64,000 nucleotides of DNA from Hymenobacter lucidus (lineage in GTDB: Bacteria > Bacteroidota > Bacteroidia > Cytophagales > Hymenobacteraceae), in NCBI RefSeq assembly GCF_020447265.1, contig NZ_JAJADR010000002.1, positions 372,001 to 436,000 of the forward strand, written 5' to 3'. This document shows, in pieces, positions 1 through 8,676 of the stretch (within the stretch, counting starts at the first letter, position 1; every line of letters starts with the position of its first letter). Under the pieces are notes generated by a model. That model had not been told where the DNA came from and made no database searches. It saw only the letters and a list, made by a program, of their open reading frames with translations. The position numbers were made by a program, and so were the translations under genes.

Positions 1-2
1 AC

Positions 3-494
3 CCTGCCCTGCCACTGGCCTGGGCCGACTTCACGGCGCCGGCACGGACGGGCAAGTATGCGGCAGCGGTGTTTCCCAGCTTTTCCTACGCCGGGCAGCC
101 CCGCGTGGTGCAAGGCGTGCTACAGCTCAATTTGAATCTGAAAGTATTTGTGGTCCGCAGCTCGTCGTGGGTAGCCGTGCGCGACGCGTATAATCTCAAC
201 CACGAGCAGCGCCACTTCGACCTGGTGAAGCTGGTGGCCGAGCGGTATAAGCGCCGCCTCACGCCCGAGCGCCTCACGCTGAAAGACTATAACAGCATCC
301 TGCAGTACGAATACCTGGTGGCCTTTCAGGAAATGAACCGGCTGCAGGAACAGTATGATGCCGAAACCCACGGTGGCCAGGATACCGTGGCGCAGGAACG
401 GTGGAACCAGCGCATCGAGGCCGAATTGCGGCAGTACGGCGTGGGCCCGGGCAGCAAAGCCGGCGCGGTGGCGGGCCAGGAGTCGGGGCAATAG
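3..494 (+). CDS. DUF922-like putative Zn-dependent protein (5' partial)
   Basis: The reading frame is open from position 3 with no stop, so the gene starts upstream of the window; the GTG at 69 is internal. The visible part has W-A-D-F near the start, then a beta-rich stretch and the motif HEQRHFD, an HEXXH-type zinc signature, about 65 residues in. The end is helical with a Gly/Ala-rich tail. This arrangement matches DUF922, described as putative secreted zinc-dependent proteases. The function is not established, and the N-terminus, including any signal peptide, lies outside the window. A strong terminator follows at 541-566. Confidence 0.6.
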   Translation, partial: PALPLAWADFTAPARTGKYAAAVFPSFSYAGQPRVVQGVLQLNLNLKVFVVRSSSWVAVRDAYNLNHEQRHFDLVKLVAERYKRRLTPERLTLKDYNSILQYEYLVAFQEMNRLQEQYDAETHGGQDTVAQERWNQRIEAELRQYGVGPGSKAGAVAGQESGQ

Positions 495-533
495 TGGCGG
501 TGAGTGGCAATTTGTGTTCGGTAGGCATAGCAC

Positions 534-566
534 AAAAAAAGGCCGCAGCCAAGGGCTGCGGCCTTT
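534..566. terminator. Bidirectional rho-independent terminator
   Basis: A perfect 10-bp stem, ggccgcagcc/ggctgcggcc, with a 3-nt loop is flanked by seven A on the left and four T on the right. It can therefore end the plus-strand DUF922-like gene and also transcription leaving the minus-strand carbonic anhydrase operon. The remaining sequence up to 698 holds no gene that I can see. Confidence 0.85.
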
Positions 567-698
567 TCAACCACACATAGACTATTGATAGTCTGGCATC
601 TGACAGCCAGGCTGCCAGATCTTCTTAGCTGACTTTGTGCAGCAGCAGTTCCTCTTCTTGGCCGCTTCTGCGCGTCGACTTGTTGTTTACCGACGACT

Positions 699-1412
699 TT
701 ACGACACCTTGCCTTCCTGGATATCTTCGGCTACTTCCTCGGCGTGTTTAACGTCTTCGATGCCGTAGATATGCTGAAACTCGTTGAGGGCATCATCGGC
801 CTCCACTTTGAGGTCGTGCAGCACGCCGTCGTTGATGTCGTACACCAGGCCGTGCAGACGCGGCGGGTCGACACTCTGCATGGCATTCTGGATGATGTTG
901 GTTTTGGTCAGGTTACGCACCTGCTCAATAACGTTCAACTCCACCAGGCGCCGCAGTTGCTTTTCCTTGTCGGTAATGCTCGTGAATTCGGTTTCGTGCA
1001 GGCGCACCACGTCTTTAATATGCGTCAGCCAGTTGTCGATCAGGCCATACTGCTTGTTGGAAGCAGCCGCGGCCACGCCACCGCAGCCGTAGTGCCCCAC
1101 CACCATGATGTCTTTCACACCCAGTACCTCCACGGCGTACTGCAGTACGGCCAGCAGGTTCATATCGGAGTGTACTACCAGATTGGCAATGTTGCGATGC
1201 ACGAACATTTCGCCGGGGCCGGTGCCGGTAATGGCGCTGGCGGGCACCCGCGAATCGGAGCAGCCAATGAACAGGTAACGAGGCTTCTGACCTTCGGCAA
1301 GTTTATGGAAATACTCAGGGTCGGCCGCTTTCTTTTCCTCAACCCATTTACGGTTGTTGGTCATGATGCGGTCCATTGCGGCAGCCGATTCGTCGGAGGG
1401 GTTGTGTGTCAT
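699..1412 (-). CDS. can: Beta-class carbonic anhydrase
   Basis: This 237-residue protein catalyses reversible hydration of CO2 to bicarbonate in the cytoplasm. The beta-class zinc ligands are visible: Cys51 and the Asp53-Arg55 dyad in CSDSRVP, and His107 and Cys110 in GHYGCGG. Length and motif spacing are normal for the family. The gene lies 54 bp downstream of a SulP anion transporter on the same strand, so the two probably form an operon in which the transporter moves bicarbonate or another anion and the enzyme equilibrates it with CO2. The coupling is inferred from position; the enzyme assignment is secure. Confidence 0.93.
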   Translation of the reverse strand: MTHNPSDESAAAMDRIMTNNRKWVEEKKAADPEYFHKLAEGQKPRYLFIGCSDSRVPASAITGTGPGEMFVHRNIANLVVHSDMNLLAVLQYAVEVLGVKDIMVVGHYGCGGVAAAASNKQYGLIDNWLTHIKDVVRLHETEFTSITDKEKQLRRLVELNVIEQVRNLTKTNIIQNAMQSVDPPRLHGLVYDINDGVLHDLKVEADDALNEFQHIYGIEDVKHAEEVAEDIQEGKVS

Positions 1413-1466
1413 GAAACAGGTGGATTTTGCGGGGTATTCGAAATAAGATTTGGAGAACAGAGGCGG

Positions 1467-3098
1467 CTAGTGCCCTAGCACTTCTACTTGCGGAATGCCG
1501 CGCAACTCCAGCTCTATGTTGCGCTCAGCAGCCGTGAGACGGAAGTTCTCGATGGCCTCCAGCACGTCGTAGTCGATGACTTCAGAATCGGTGCCGTCAA
1601 GAATTACTTTGGTGCCGGGGGCCAGGCGCTCAAAAGTAGTTACGAGACTAGCTTTGTTCAGGAACGAAACATGCTCACTTAGTTTTAGGTGCATTACGCC
1701 TGGCTCGTGGGTTGGCTCGCTGTGGAAGTAGTAAGCCGACTCCAGATTGGCCTTTAGAATGTAGAAGATACCCAGGGCCAAGCCTATTGCTACGCCTTTG
1801 AGCAGATCGGTGAAGAGAATAGCCAGTACCGTAACGATGAAAGGCAGAAATTGCTCCCAGCCCAAGCGCCACTGCGAGCGGTAGAGGGCCGGCTTGGTTA
1901 GCTTAAAGCCCACCATCAGCAGCACGGCGGCCAACGCCGACAGCGGAATCAGATTCAGTACCGAAGCCAGAAACAGCAGGCTACCCAGCAGCAGCAGGCC
2001 GTGAATGAAGGCCGACATCTTGGTTTGAGCACCAGAGTTGATGTTGGCCGAGCTGCGGACGATAACGGCCGTTAGCGGCAGACCGCCGAGCAAACCACTG
2101 ATCAGATTGCCTACCCCCTGGGCCTTCAGCTCCCGGTTTTGGGGCGTGTGGCGCTTGTGCGGGTCGAGCTTATCGACGGCCTCCACGCTGAGCAGCGTTT
2201 CGATAGAAGCCACGATGGCAATAGTGAAAGCCACTACGTAGGTGCTGCCGCGGGTCAGGGCCGACCAGTCAGGGAAGGTCAGCACGCCGGCCAGGTCGCC
2301 AAGGGACGATATTTTTGGCAGCTTCACCAGGTGCTCGGGCCGCACCTGCAGATCGGGAGCTACGCTACTCAGCACCAAGTTCATCACGATGGACAGCACT
2401 ACTACAATCAGGGCTCCGGGTACCAGCTTGAGGGCCGCAATGCTCTTTACCGGCTTGCTTTCCCAGATCATCAGCACGGCCAACGACACCAGACCAATGA
2501 GGGCCGAGCCCCAGCTGATGGCCTTGCTGGCCGCGGCAATGGCGCTGAAGGTATTTTGCCCGTTGAACTGCAGAAAAGACATATCCTCGAAGTAGTCGGT
2601 ATCGGCCCCGAGGAAGTGGGGTATCTGCTTCAGAATCAGAATGAGTCCAATAGCGGCCAGCATGCCTTTGATAACCGAAGAGGGAAAGTACATACCGATG
2701 ATGCCGGCCTTGGCAAAGCCCAGCGCCAACTGAATAAGGCCGGCCACGACCGTAGCAGCCAGCACGGCCTCAAACGAGCCCAGGGTGCTGATGGCCGACA
2801 GCATAATGGCCGTGAGGCCGGCGGCCGGACCACTCACGCTCAGGTGCGAGCCGCTCATCCAGGCCACTACTGTTCCACCCACAATGCCGGCAATGATGCC
2901 CGACAGCAGCGGCGCACCCGAGGCCAGGGAAATACCCAAGCACAGCGGCAGCGCCACCAGGAATACAACCAAGCCGGAAGGAGCGTCCTTGGACAGGGAG
3001 TGTAAATAGTTAGCCGACGGTGGTGTCGATGAAGGAGGCGCGGAAGAAACAGAATTGGCTGCGGGTGCCGGGGCAGTTTTGATCATAGAAGAAGTCAT
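1467..3098 (-). CDS. SulP family inorganic anion transporter with STAS domain
   Basis: This is an inner-membrane SulP/SLC26 transporter of about 543 residues from the chosen ATG (MTSSMIK). The frame could extend to 3152, but those residues do not look like family sequence. A Pro/Ala/Ser-rich N-terminus is followed by the typical start of the domain (GLVVFLVALPLCLG), about ten to twelve hydrophobic helices, and a C-terminal STAS region (residues ~440-543). Pairing with carbonic anhydrase immediately downstream suggests bicarbonate as substrate, but sulfate or another anion is possible. A second, divergent SulP gene is at 59588-61135. Confidence 0.9.
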   Translation of the reverse strand: MTSSMIKTAPAPAANSVSSAPPSSTPPSANYLHSLSKDAPSGLVVFLVALPLCLGISLASGAPLLSGIIAGIVGGTVVAWMSGSHLSVSGPAAGLTAIMLSAISTLGSFEAVLAATVVAGLIQLALGFAKAGIIGMYFPSSVIKGMLAAIGLILILKQIPHFLGADTDYFEDMSFLQFNGQNTFSAIAAASKAISWGSALIGLVSLAVLMIWESKPVKSIAALKLVPGALIVVVLSIVMNLVLSSVAPDLQVRPEHLVKLPKISSLGDLAGVLTFPDWSALTRGSTYVVAFTIAIVASIETLLSVEAVDKLDPHKRHTPQNRELKAQGVGNLISGLLGGLPLTAVIVRSSANINSGAQTKMSAFIHGLLLLGSLLFLASVLNLIPLSALAAVLLMVGFKLTKPALYRSQWRLGWEQFLPFIVTVLAILFTDLLKGVAIGLALGIFYILKANLESAYYFHSEPTHEPGVMHLKLSEHVSFLNKASLVTTFERLAPGTKVILDGTDSEVIDYDVLEAIENFRLTAAERNIELELRGIPQVEVLGH

Positions 3099-3221
3099 AC
3101 GGCAGAAGAATGACTGCCCACCAGGACAGAGGTTCGCTACGATATGCTGCAATACTAGGCCTGCGTAGTTAAGACCGCGTTAAAAGTGAATTAAAAGGAC
3201 ATTAAAACGTGAGTTTGAGGA

Positions 3222-4619
3222 TCAGACGGAGGCCAACGGCAGCTGTAGCGTCACCTGAGTGCCCACGCCCAACTTACTGTCGACGCGGATACTACCGCCG
3301 TGCAAGGCCATAATCTTGGCCGTGAGCGGCAGCCCGATGCCGTGGCCGGGCACGGTTCGAATGGCTTCGGCCCGGAAGAAGGGCACAAACACCTGCTGCC
3401 GGTCGGCCTCGGTCATGCCCACCCCCTCATCGACCACCTGCAGTTGCACCTGCCGCCCCACACAGGTCAGAATAGCCATGATGGGATGGTGGGTGTCTTT
3501 GGAAAACTTGCAGGCATTTTCCAGCACATTAAGCACAGCCGAGAGCAGCAGCGGCTCATTGCCCATCACCTCAAAGGCTCCGCCGTCGGCGGCTGGCTCG
3601 CCAAATTCCAGGTCGATGCGGAACGTGGGCTGGCGGCGCAGCACCTCTTCGTGGGCCTGTAGCAGCAGCTCATCGAGGCGCACCAGGGCCAGAGGCACCT
3701 GCGAGGGGTCGTCGGAGGCGCGGGCAATCTGCAGCAGGCCATTGGTAAGAGCCGTCAGCATACGGGCCGCGTCGAGGGTGCTTTGCAGCACGCGCCGGTA
3801 TTCGGTGGGGTTGCGCTCCTGCAGCAGGGCCACTTCCAGCTCGCCGGTGAGTACCGTAAGCGGGGTGCGCAGCTCGTGGGAGGCGTCGCGCACGAAGGTG
3901 CGCTGCCCGGCAAAGGCCGTTTCGAGCCGGTCGAGCAGGCTGTTGAAGCGCTGGGCCAGGTGCGACACCTCATCCTGCCCATCGGCCTGGGAAAGGCGGC
4001 GGTGCAAGTCGAAAGCGGTGATGGTATCGACTTCCTGCACAATGCGCTGCATGGGCCGCAGGGCCTGGCCGGCAAAAATCCAGCCTACCACGCCCACAAT
4101 TATAAAGCTAATGAGCAAGCCGCCGCCCAGAATATTGCGCAGCGTGCGTTGCTCCACCTGGCTGTCGGCATCCACGGACGAGGCCACCACCACGAAGTCG
4201 CCGCGGCGGGCGTCGCGGTAAAGCAGGCCGACGGTCTGGCTGTGGTCGGCATTCAGCTCCACCAGGCTGCCGGCCTGCCGCACCCCGGCCAGCAGGCTGC
4301 TGGGCACGGGTTTGCCGGTTTGCTGACCTTCCCGAAACACCACCCGGTTGCTGGCATCGTACACCCGCACTTCCTCAGCGGGCAGGGTGCGGTAAAACTG
4401 GCGCAGGTAGCGGCGGTAAGAAGCCCGACTGTCTTCGTCGGCGCGGTTGGTACCATCTAGATACACGTGGGCTACAATACGAGCCCGGGCAAACAAACTA
4501 TCGGTGAAGAAGTTGCGCCGCGACTGGTAGGTAAAGAAGTAGATTACCAGCGAAAAAAGGAGCAGCGTAACGGCCAGAATAGCGGAGAACTGCAAAGCCA
4601 GGCGCGTGCGGATGGTCAC
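3222..4619 (-). CDS. Two-component sensor histidine kinase (HAMP-HisKA-HATPase)
   Basis: A membrane sensor kinase of 465 residues starting at GTG. Transmembrane helices at about residues 8-30 and 163-184 bracket an extracytoplasmic sensor domain. A HAMP linker, the phospho-acceptor His248 in DASHELRTP, and the ATPase boxes (ENACKF, VDEGVGM, GHGIGLPL) follow. The layout resembles CusS/ArlS-type kinases. The likely partner is the OmpR-type regulator at 6883-7560, also on the minus strand but separated by two unrelated genes, so the pairing is inference. The signal is unknown. Confidence 0.92.
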   Translation of the reverse strand: MTIRTRLALQFSAILAVTLLLFSLVIYFFTYQSRRNFFTDSLFARARIVAHVYLDGTNRADEDSRASYRRYLRQFYRTLPAEEVRVYDASNRVVFREGQQTGKPVPSSLLAGVRQAGSLVELNADHSQTVGLLYRDARRGDFVVVASSVDADSQVEQRTLRNILGGGLLISFIIVGVVGWIFAGQALRPMQRIVQEVDTITAFDLHRRLSQADGQDEVSHLAQRFNSLLDRLETAFAGQRTFVRDASHELRTPLTVLTGELEVALLQERNPTEYRRVLQSTLDAARMLTALTNGLLQIARASDDPSQVPLALVRLDELLLQAHEEVLRRQPTFRIDLEFGEPAADGGAFEVMGNEPLLLSAVLNVLENACKFSKDTHHPIMAILTCVGRQVQLQVVDEGVGMTEADRQQVFVPFFRAEAIRTVPGHGIGLPLTAKIMALHGGSIRVDSKLGVGTQVTLQLPLASV

Positions 4620-4854
4620 GGAAGAACAAGATTAGAAGTGAGGGCCAGCCGCGGCACAGTACCAGCCTGGCAAGTCGAAAAAGCCGGCCGGCTCTTGCTT
4701 GGGGCAGCAGCGGGAAGTAGCCAACAAAAGTAGAAAGAAGCAGCCGGCACCAATGTTTTGTTTCCGACCACAGCCAGCAAATCCCTTTCCTATATAGCGG
4801 CGCAACCCAACTGAGGACCTTACTTTTGCACTCTGCCTCCTGCCCTGCCGCCCG
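4620..4854. other. Intergenic region with CTATATAG motif
   Basis: This region lies between the divergent kinase and sce7726-type genes. It contains cctatatagcgg at 4789-4800, one of four intergenic copies of the rare palindrome CTATATAG in the window (others at 20622, 21123 and 47981). It probably holds promoters for both genes, but I see no confident -33/-7 pair. Confidence 0.3.
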
Positions 4855-5526
4855 ATGAACGACCCGGAAATTCGCGCTTTGCTCTACCCGCTGCTCACCG
4901 GCGGCATCTACGTGGATGAGCTGCCCACCGGCACCACCCGCGCCGACGTGGTGCACATCACCGACGACTTTATGCACGGCTACGAGGTGAAAGGCGACGG
5001 CGACACGCTGCAGCGCGTGAGCAACCAGCTGCGCTGCTACGCCGAGGTCTACGATTTCGTCACGTTCATCGTCACCGAGAAGCACCTGCTCAAGCTCTTG
5101 CCGCTGCTGCCCGAGTGGGTGGGTGTACTGGTAGCCTGCGAAACGGAACTGCGCCCGTACCGGGCAGCCCGCTACAACGCCACCGTAGCCCCGGCCCCGC
5201 TGGCGGCCCTGCTGCTGCTCGACGAGGTGAAGCAGTTCCTGCTGGCCCGGGGGCTGCGGGGCGTGAGCCAGCTGCGGCGGGCCGAAGTTCACCAGCTGCT
5301 GCGCACCACCCACGCCATTCCGCTCTCCAGCCTGGCCCGGCACGTGCGCGAGCGGCTGATTCTGCGGATGCCCCAGCGCCTGCTCGACCGTGCCGAGCGG
5401 AAGCTGGAGCGGCAGCGCCTAGCCCCGCTGCGGCAGAAGCGCAAACGGAGCCAAGCCGTAACGCCCGGGCGGCGCAAAGCCGCCGGCAAAAAGCGCAAGC
5501 CAGCCGCTAAAAAGGCTAAAAAATAA
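4855..5526 (+). CDS. sce7726-family protein, putative PD-(D/E)XK-like nuclease fold
   Basis: A 223-residue protein matching the sce7726 family, whose role is not established. The N-terminal part has a restriction-endonuclease-like pattern: Asp31 in RADVV, Glu44 and Lys46 in GYEVKGDGDTL, Gln58, then a strand with T-F-I-V. This suggests a nuclease fold but activity is unproven. Residues ~120-190 are helical, and the tail is very Lys/Arg-rich (about 30 residues), suited to nucleic-acid binding. The gene converges on dinB and overlaps its 3' end by 11 bp. Family members often occur near mobile or defence genes, but no such neighbour is seen here. Confidence 0.65.
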   Translation: MNDPEIRALLYPLLTGGIYVDELPTGTTRADVVHITDDFMHGYEVKGDGDTLQRVSNQLRCYAEVYDFVTFIVTEKHLLKLLPLLPEWVGVLVACETELRPYRAARYNATVAPAPLAALLLLDEVKQFLLARGLRGVSQLRRAEVHQLLRTTHAIPLSSLARHVRERLILRMPQRLLDRAERKLERQRLAPLRQKRKRSQAVTPGRRKAAGKKRKPAAKKAKK

Positions 5527-6595
5527 GTATCAGCTGCTGCCCGGCCGTGGTTTCAGGCGTGGTCAGGTTCGATACCGATACGCCCAGCAGCCGCACTCCT
5601 TTGGGTAGCGGCAGCAACGGCAGCAGCAGCTCGTGGCACACCTGCTCCAATAGCGTCTTGCTGCTGATGGGCGCCAGCGTGGTGCGGCTGCGCGTGATTT
5701 GCTGAAAGTCGGCGTACTTCACTTTCACCGTGATGGTGCGGCCCCACACCTCGGTACGCTGGCAGTAGTCCCACACCGAGTCCAGCTCGGGCTGCAGACC
5801 GGCCAGCAGTTCCTCGTGGGTCAGCAGGTCATGCTCGAAGGTGTTTTCGGAGCCGATGGACTTGCGGAGCCGGTCGGGCACCACAGGGCGGTGGTCTTCG
5901 GCGCGGGCAATGGCGTAGTAGTAGCCGCCGGCCTTGCCGAAGTGCTGACGCAGAAAGGCTTCCGACTGCTGCCGTAAGTCGAGGCCGGTGAAGATGCCTA
6001 GCTGGTTGAGGCGGGCCGCCGTAACGTGCCCGATACCGTGAAACTGCCCTACGCTCAGCGTTTCGACGAAGGCCAGGCCCTGGGCGGGCTTGATAACGAA
6101 CTGGCCGTTGGGCTTGCGGTAGTCGGAAGCCAGCTTGGCCAGAAACTTATTGTAGGAGATGCCTGCCGAGGCCGTCAGTCCGGTTTCGGCCAGGATGCGC
6201 GCCCGGATTTCCTCGGCCAGCCGCGTGGCCGACGCCACGTTTTTCAGGTTGTGGGTCACGTCGAGGTAGGCCTCGTCCAGCGACAGGGGCTCGATGAGGG
6301 GCGTGTACTCGGCGAAAATATCCCGGATCTGGCGCGAAATGGCCTTGTATACCTCAAAGCGGGGCTTCACAAAAATCAGCTCGGGGCACTTGCGCTGCGC
6401 CGTTACGGAAGCCATGGCCGAGCGGACGCCAAACTGCCGCGCCTCGTAGCTGGCAGCCGCCACCACGCCCCGCTGCCGGGAGCCGCCCACGGCCACGGGC
6501 CGGCCGCGTAGCGCCGGGTTGTCGCGCTGCTCCACCGAGGCATAGAAGGCATCCATGTCGAGGTGAATGATTTTCCGGTGTTCTGCCGCCTGCAC
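5516..6595 (-). CDS. dinB: DNA polymerase IV (Y family)
   Basis: This 359-residue translesion polymerase begins with the Y-family motif HLDMDAFYASVE (metal-binding Asp13). The second catalytic motif SLDEAYLDVT comes about 90 residues later, then thumb helix-hairpin-helix sequence (FHGIGHVTAARL) and a C-terminal little-finger domain. It synthesises across damaged bases at stalled forks and extends misaligned primers. No beta-clamp binding tail is obvious beyond the final GQQLILIF. The gene ends inside the convergent sce7726-type gene. No LexA-type operator was recognised upstream. Confidence 0.95.
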   Translation of the reverse strand: MQAAEHRKIIHLDMDAFYASVEQRDNPALRGRPVAVGGSRQRGVVAAASYEARQFGVRSAMASVTAQRKCPELIFVKPRFEVYKAISRQIRDIFAEYTPLIEPLSLDEAYLDVTHNLKNVASATRLAEEIRARILAETGLTASAGISYNKFLAKLASDYRKPNGQFVIKPAQGLAFVETLSVGQFHGIGHVTAARLNQLGIFTGLDLRQQSEAFLRQHFGKAGGYYYAIARAEDHRPVVPDRLRKSIGSENTFEHDLLTHEELLAGLQPELDSVWDYCQRTEVWGRTITVKVKYADFQQITRSRTTLAPISSKTLLEQVCHELLLPLLPLPKGVRLLGVSVSNLTTPETTAGQQLILIF

Positions 6596-6655
6596 GCTTC
6601 GTTTGCTTAAGGCGGCAATTTACGACGCTGCTGACAGAAGAATATCATGCTTACT

Positions 6656-6875
6656 CTGTCATGCTGAGCTTTTGCGAGGGACCTTTCTCGCCTACCCTAC
6701 TGCCCCCGATACCAACGTAGAAAGCCCTTTACCACTGGCGCGGCAAAGGGCTTTTCGCATTGATTTAAGCTTGTTACTGAGGCAAGGAAGGTCCTTCACC
6801 CCGCTTCGCTGCATGCCGGATGACCGGGTAAACAACATCAGCCCGCGAGGTTTCTCGGCTTCGCTCGGAATGACG
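6656..6875. repeat. Palindromic intergenic repeat, family A copy 1
   Basis: An imperfect inverted repeat of about 220 bp. Outer ends read ctgtcatgctgag and a degenerate ggaatgacg; inner arms contain gggacctttctcgcctaccc and gaggcaaggaaggtcc; the centre has ccaacgtagaaagccc facing gcaaagggctttt. The same ordered blocks recur at 50097-50288 and 51529-51689. It encodes no protein. It lies between the dinB start and the response-regulator stop, so it may act as a terminator or mRNA-stabilising structure. Confidence 0.7.
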
Positions 6876-6882
6876 TTCTGCT

Positions 6883-7560
6883 TTACTCCTCGCGCATCAC
6901 GTAGCCCATGCCCACCAGCGTGTGGATGAGCTTGGGGGTGAAGTCCTTATCTACTTTTTTGCGCAGAAAGTTGATGTACACGTCGATGACGTTGGAGCCG
7001 GTGTCGAAGCTGGTTTCCCAGACTTGCTCTAGAATATCAACCCGGGATACAACGCGGCCCTGGTTGCGGAGCAGGTACTCGAGCAGGGCAAACTCGCGGG
7101 CCGTAAGCTGAATAGGCTGCCCGGCGCGCTGCACGAGCTTGCGCGAGGGGTCCAGGGTAAGATCGACGAGGCGCAGCACGGTGTCGCCGGTGGGGCCTTC
7201 GTGGCGGCGGCGCACCAGGGCCCGGATGCGGGCCAGCAGCTCCTGAAAGGCGAAGGGCTTCACTAGGTAGTCGTCGGCGCCGGCATCGAGGCCCCGGATT
7301 TTGTCGTCGGTTTCGCCCAAGGCCGTCAGCATCAGAATGGGCACCGACGAGTTTTGGGTCCGCACCTGCCGGCACACGTCGAGGCCGCTGAGGCCGGGCA
7401 GCAGGTTGTCGAGAATGAGCAGGTCGTAGGGGTTGCTCAAGGCTAGGCGCAGGCCGGTGACGCCGTCGGTGGCAATGTCCACGGCGTGGGTTTGTTCGGT
7501 CAGGCCCTTGTGCAGGAACGAAGCCACCTTGGGCTCATCTTCAACCAGCAGAATTTTCAT
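6883..7560 (-). CDS. OmpR-family response regulator
   Basis: A 225-residue regulator with an N-terminal receiver domain (acidic pocket VEDEP, phospho-acceptor Asp51 in LILDNLLPG, conserved Lys in VKPFAF) and a C-terminal winged-helix DNA-binding domain ending in LIHTLVGMGYVMREE. It should be phosphorylated by a HisKA kinase and bind direct repeats at target promoters. The only such membrane kinase nearby is at 3222-4619. It is transcribed away from the exopolysaccharide locus that starts at 7.8 kb, so control of that locus is possible but unproven. Confidence 0.93.
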   Translation of the reverse strand: MKILLVEDEPKVASFLHKGLTEQTHAVDIATDGVTGLRLALSNPYDLLILDNLLPGLSGLDVCRQVRTQNSSVPILMLTALGETDDKIRGLDAGADDYLVKPFAFQELLARIRALVRRRHEGPTGDTVLRLVDLTLDPSRKLVQRAGQPIQLTAREFALLEYLLRNQGRVVSRVDILEQVWETSFDTGSNVIDVYINFLRKKVDKDFTPKLIHTLVGMGYVMREE

Positions 7561-7689
7561 GCAAATGGATTTGAGCTACTACAGCGCAACAAGGTAAGAT
7601 GTTCAGCGCGGCTACGGAAGAGCTTGAAATTGGGAGCTAAAAAGCATCATCATGCAGTACAATTATTTATGAGAATTATTTAAATTATA

Positions 7690-7721
7690 CTTGACTTTGT
7701 GGAATCAATACAATACGTTTA
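7690..7721 (+). promoter_or_regulatory. Candidate Bacteroidetes-type promoter of the exopolysaccharide locus
   Basis: cTTG at 7690-7693 and TACGTTTA at 7714-7721 are separated by 20 nt. This fits the Bacteroidetes TTTG-N19/20-TAnnTTTG consensus with one mismatch in each box. The surrounding 7620-7770 stretch is AT-rich compared with its neighbours. It lies 115 bp upstream of the wza-like ATG. Confidence 0.45.
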
Positions 7722-7835
7722 TGGAAATCTTCTATATCCGGGTTTACTCGGAAAGTTCTGTTCTGTTTCCTTTTTGACTGCTTTTTGACAGGAAGGAAAT
7801 GCCGCCCTCGTCCCCCTACCCTAGCCTTTATTCAT

Positions 7836-8624
7836 ATGCACTCTTTCCAATTGACCAGTCTGATTCGTGTGGTGTTGTTTACTGCGGTGTGGTGGCTTAG
7901 TGGATGTGTGGCGCAGCAGCAGCTGCCTTACCTGCAGGGTAAGGAGTATTCGACCCAAAACCCGATGAACGTGGCCAACGAACGGCTCGTCTACCGGATT
8001 CAGGCCAGTGACGTGCTCAGCATCCGGGTGCAGAGCGTGCAGCCGGCCCTGAACGACATTTTCAACATTACCGACACGCGGGCCGTGTTTTCGGGCGACC
8101 CGAGCAACCTGTTTCTGGCTGGCTACTCCGTGGATGAAGCCGGCAACATCAACCTGCCCACCGTGGGCAAGGTGAAAGTGGAAGGCCTCACCCTCGACCA
8201 GGCCCAGACGCTGGTGCAGCAGCAGGTGAGCAAGTACGTGCGCGACGCCAACGTGCTGGTGAAGCTGCTCAGCTTTAAAGTAACAGTGCTCGGCGAGGTG
8301 AAGGCCCCGGGCCGCTACTTCATTTACAACGCCCAGGCCACACTGCTCGAAGGCCTGGGCCTGGCCGGCGACCTGACCGAATTCGGTAACCGCCAGAACG
8401 TGAAGCTGATCCGACAGACGGCTTCGGGCTCAGAAGTGGTGCTGCTCGACCTGACCGACCCGAACCTGCTCAAATCCAAATACTACTACCTGCTCCCCAA
8501 CGATGCCCTGTACGTGGAGCCGCTGAAGGCCCGCACGGCCCGGGGCAATGCCAACAACCTGGGCCTCGTGTTTGCCGGCGTTTCGTCGCTGGTGCTGATT
8601 CTGAGCTACCTGAAAGTGTTTTAG
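7836..8624 (+). CDS. Polysaccharide export outer-membrane lipoprotein (Wza/BexD-like)
   Basis: First gene of the exopolysaccharide locus, 262 residues from the ATG at 7836; a longer frame to 7785 lacks family sequence. A lipoprotein signal ends at Cys24 (WWLSGC). A polysaccharide export domain follows (YRIQASDVLSIRV) with SLBB-type beta-grasp sequence (VTVLGEVKAPGRYFIYN). A C-terminal hydrophobic helix (GLVFAGVSSLVLILSYL) may span the outer membrane as in Wza. It forms the export channel with the Wzc-like protein 52 bp downstream. Confidence 0.9.
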   Translation: MHSFQLTSLIRVVLFTAVWWLSGCVAQQQLPYLQGKEYSTQNPMNVANERLVYRIQASDVLSIRVQSVQPALNDIFNITDTRAVFSGDPSNLFLAGYSVDEAGNINLPTVGKVKVEGLTLDQAQTLVQQQVSKYVRDANVLVKLLSFKVTVLGEVKAPGRYFIYNAQATLLEGLGLAGDLTEFGNRQNVKLIRQTASGSEVVLLDLTDPNLLKSKYYYLLPNDALYVEPLKARTARGNANNLGLVFAGVSSLVLILSYLKVF

Positions 8625-8676
8625 CCTATTCGCCTATTGTTTTCCCGACCTCTTTACGCTTGAAACCACACCAAGA

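Noticed and set aside
2139..3005. Long plus-strand open frame opposite the SulP gene
   Set aside because: Composition (His, Gly, Gln, Arg) is that of a shadow frame, and the opposite strand encodes an evident transporter.
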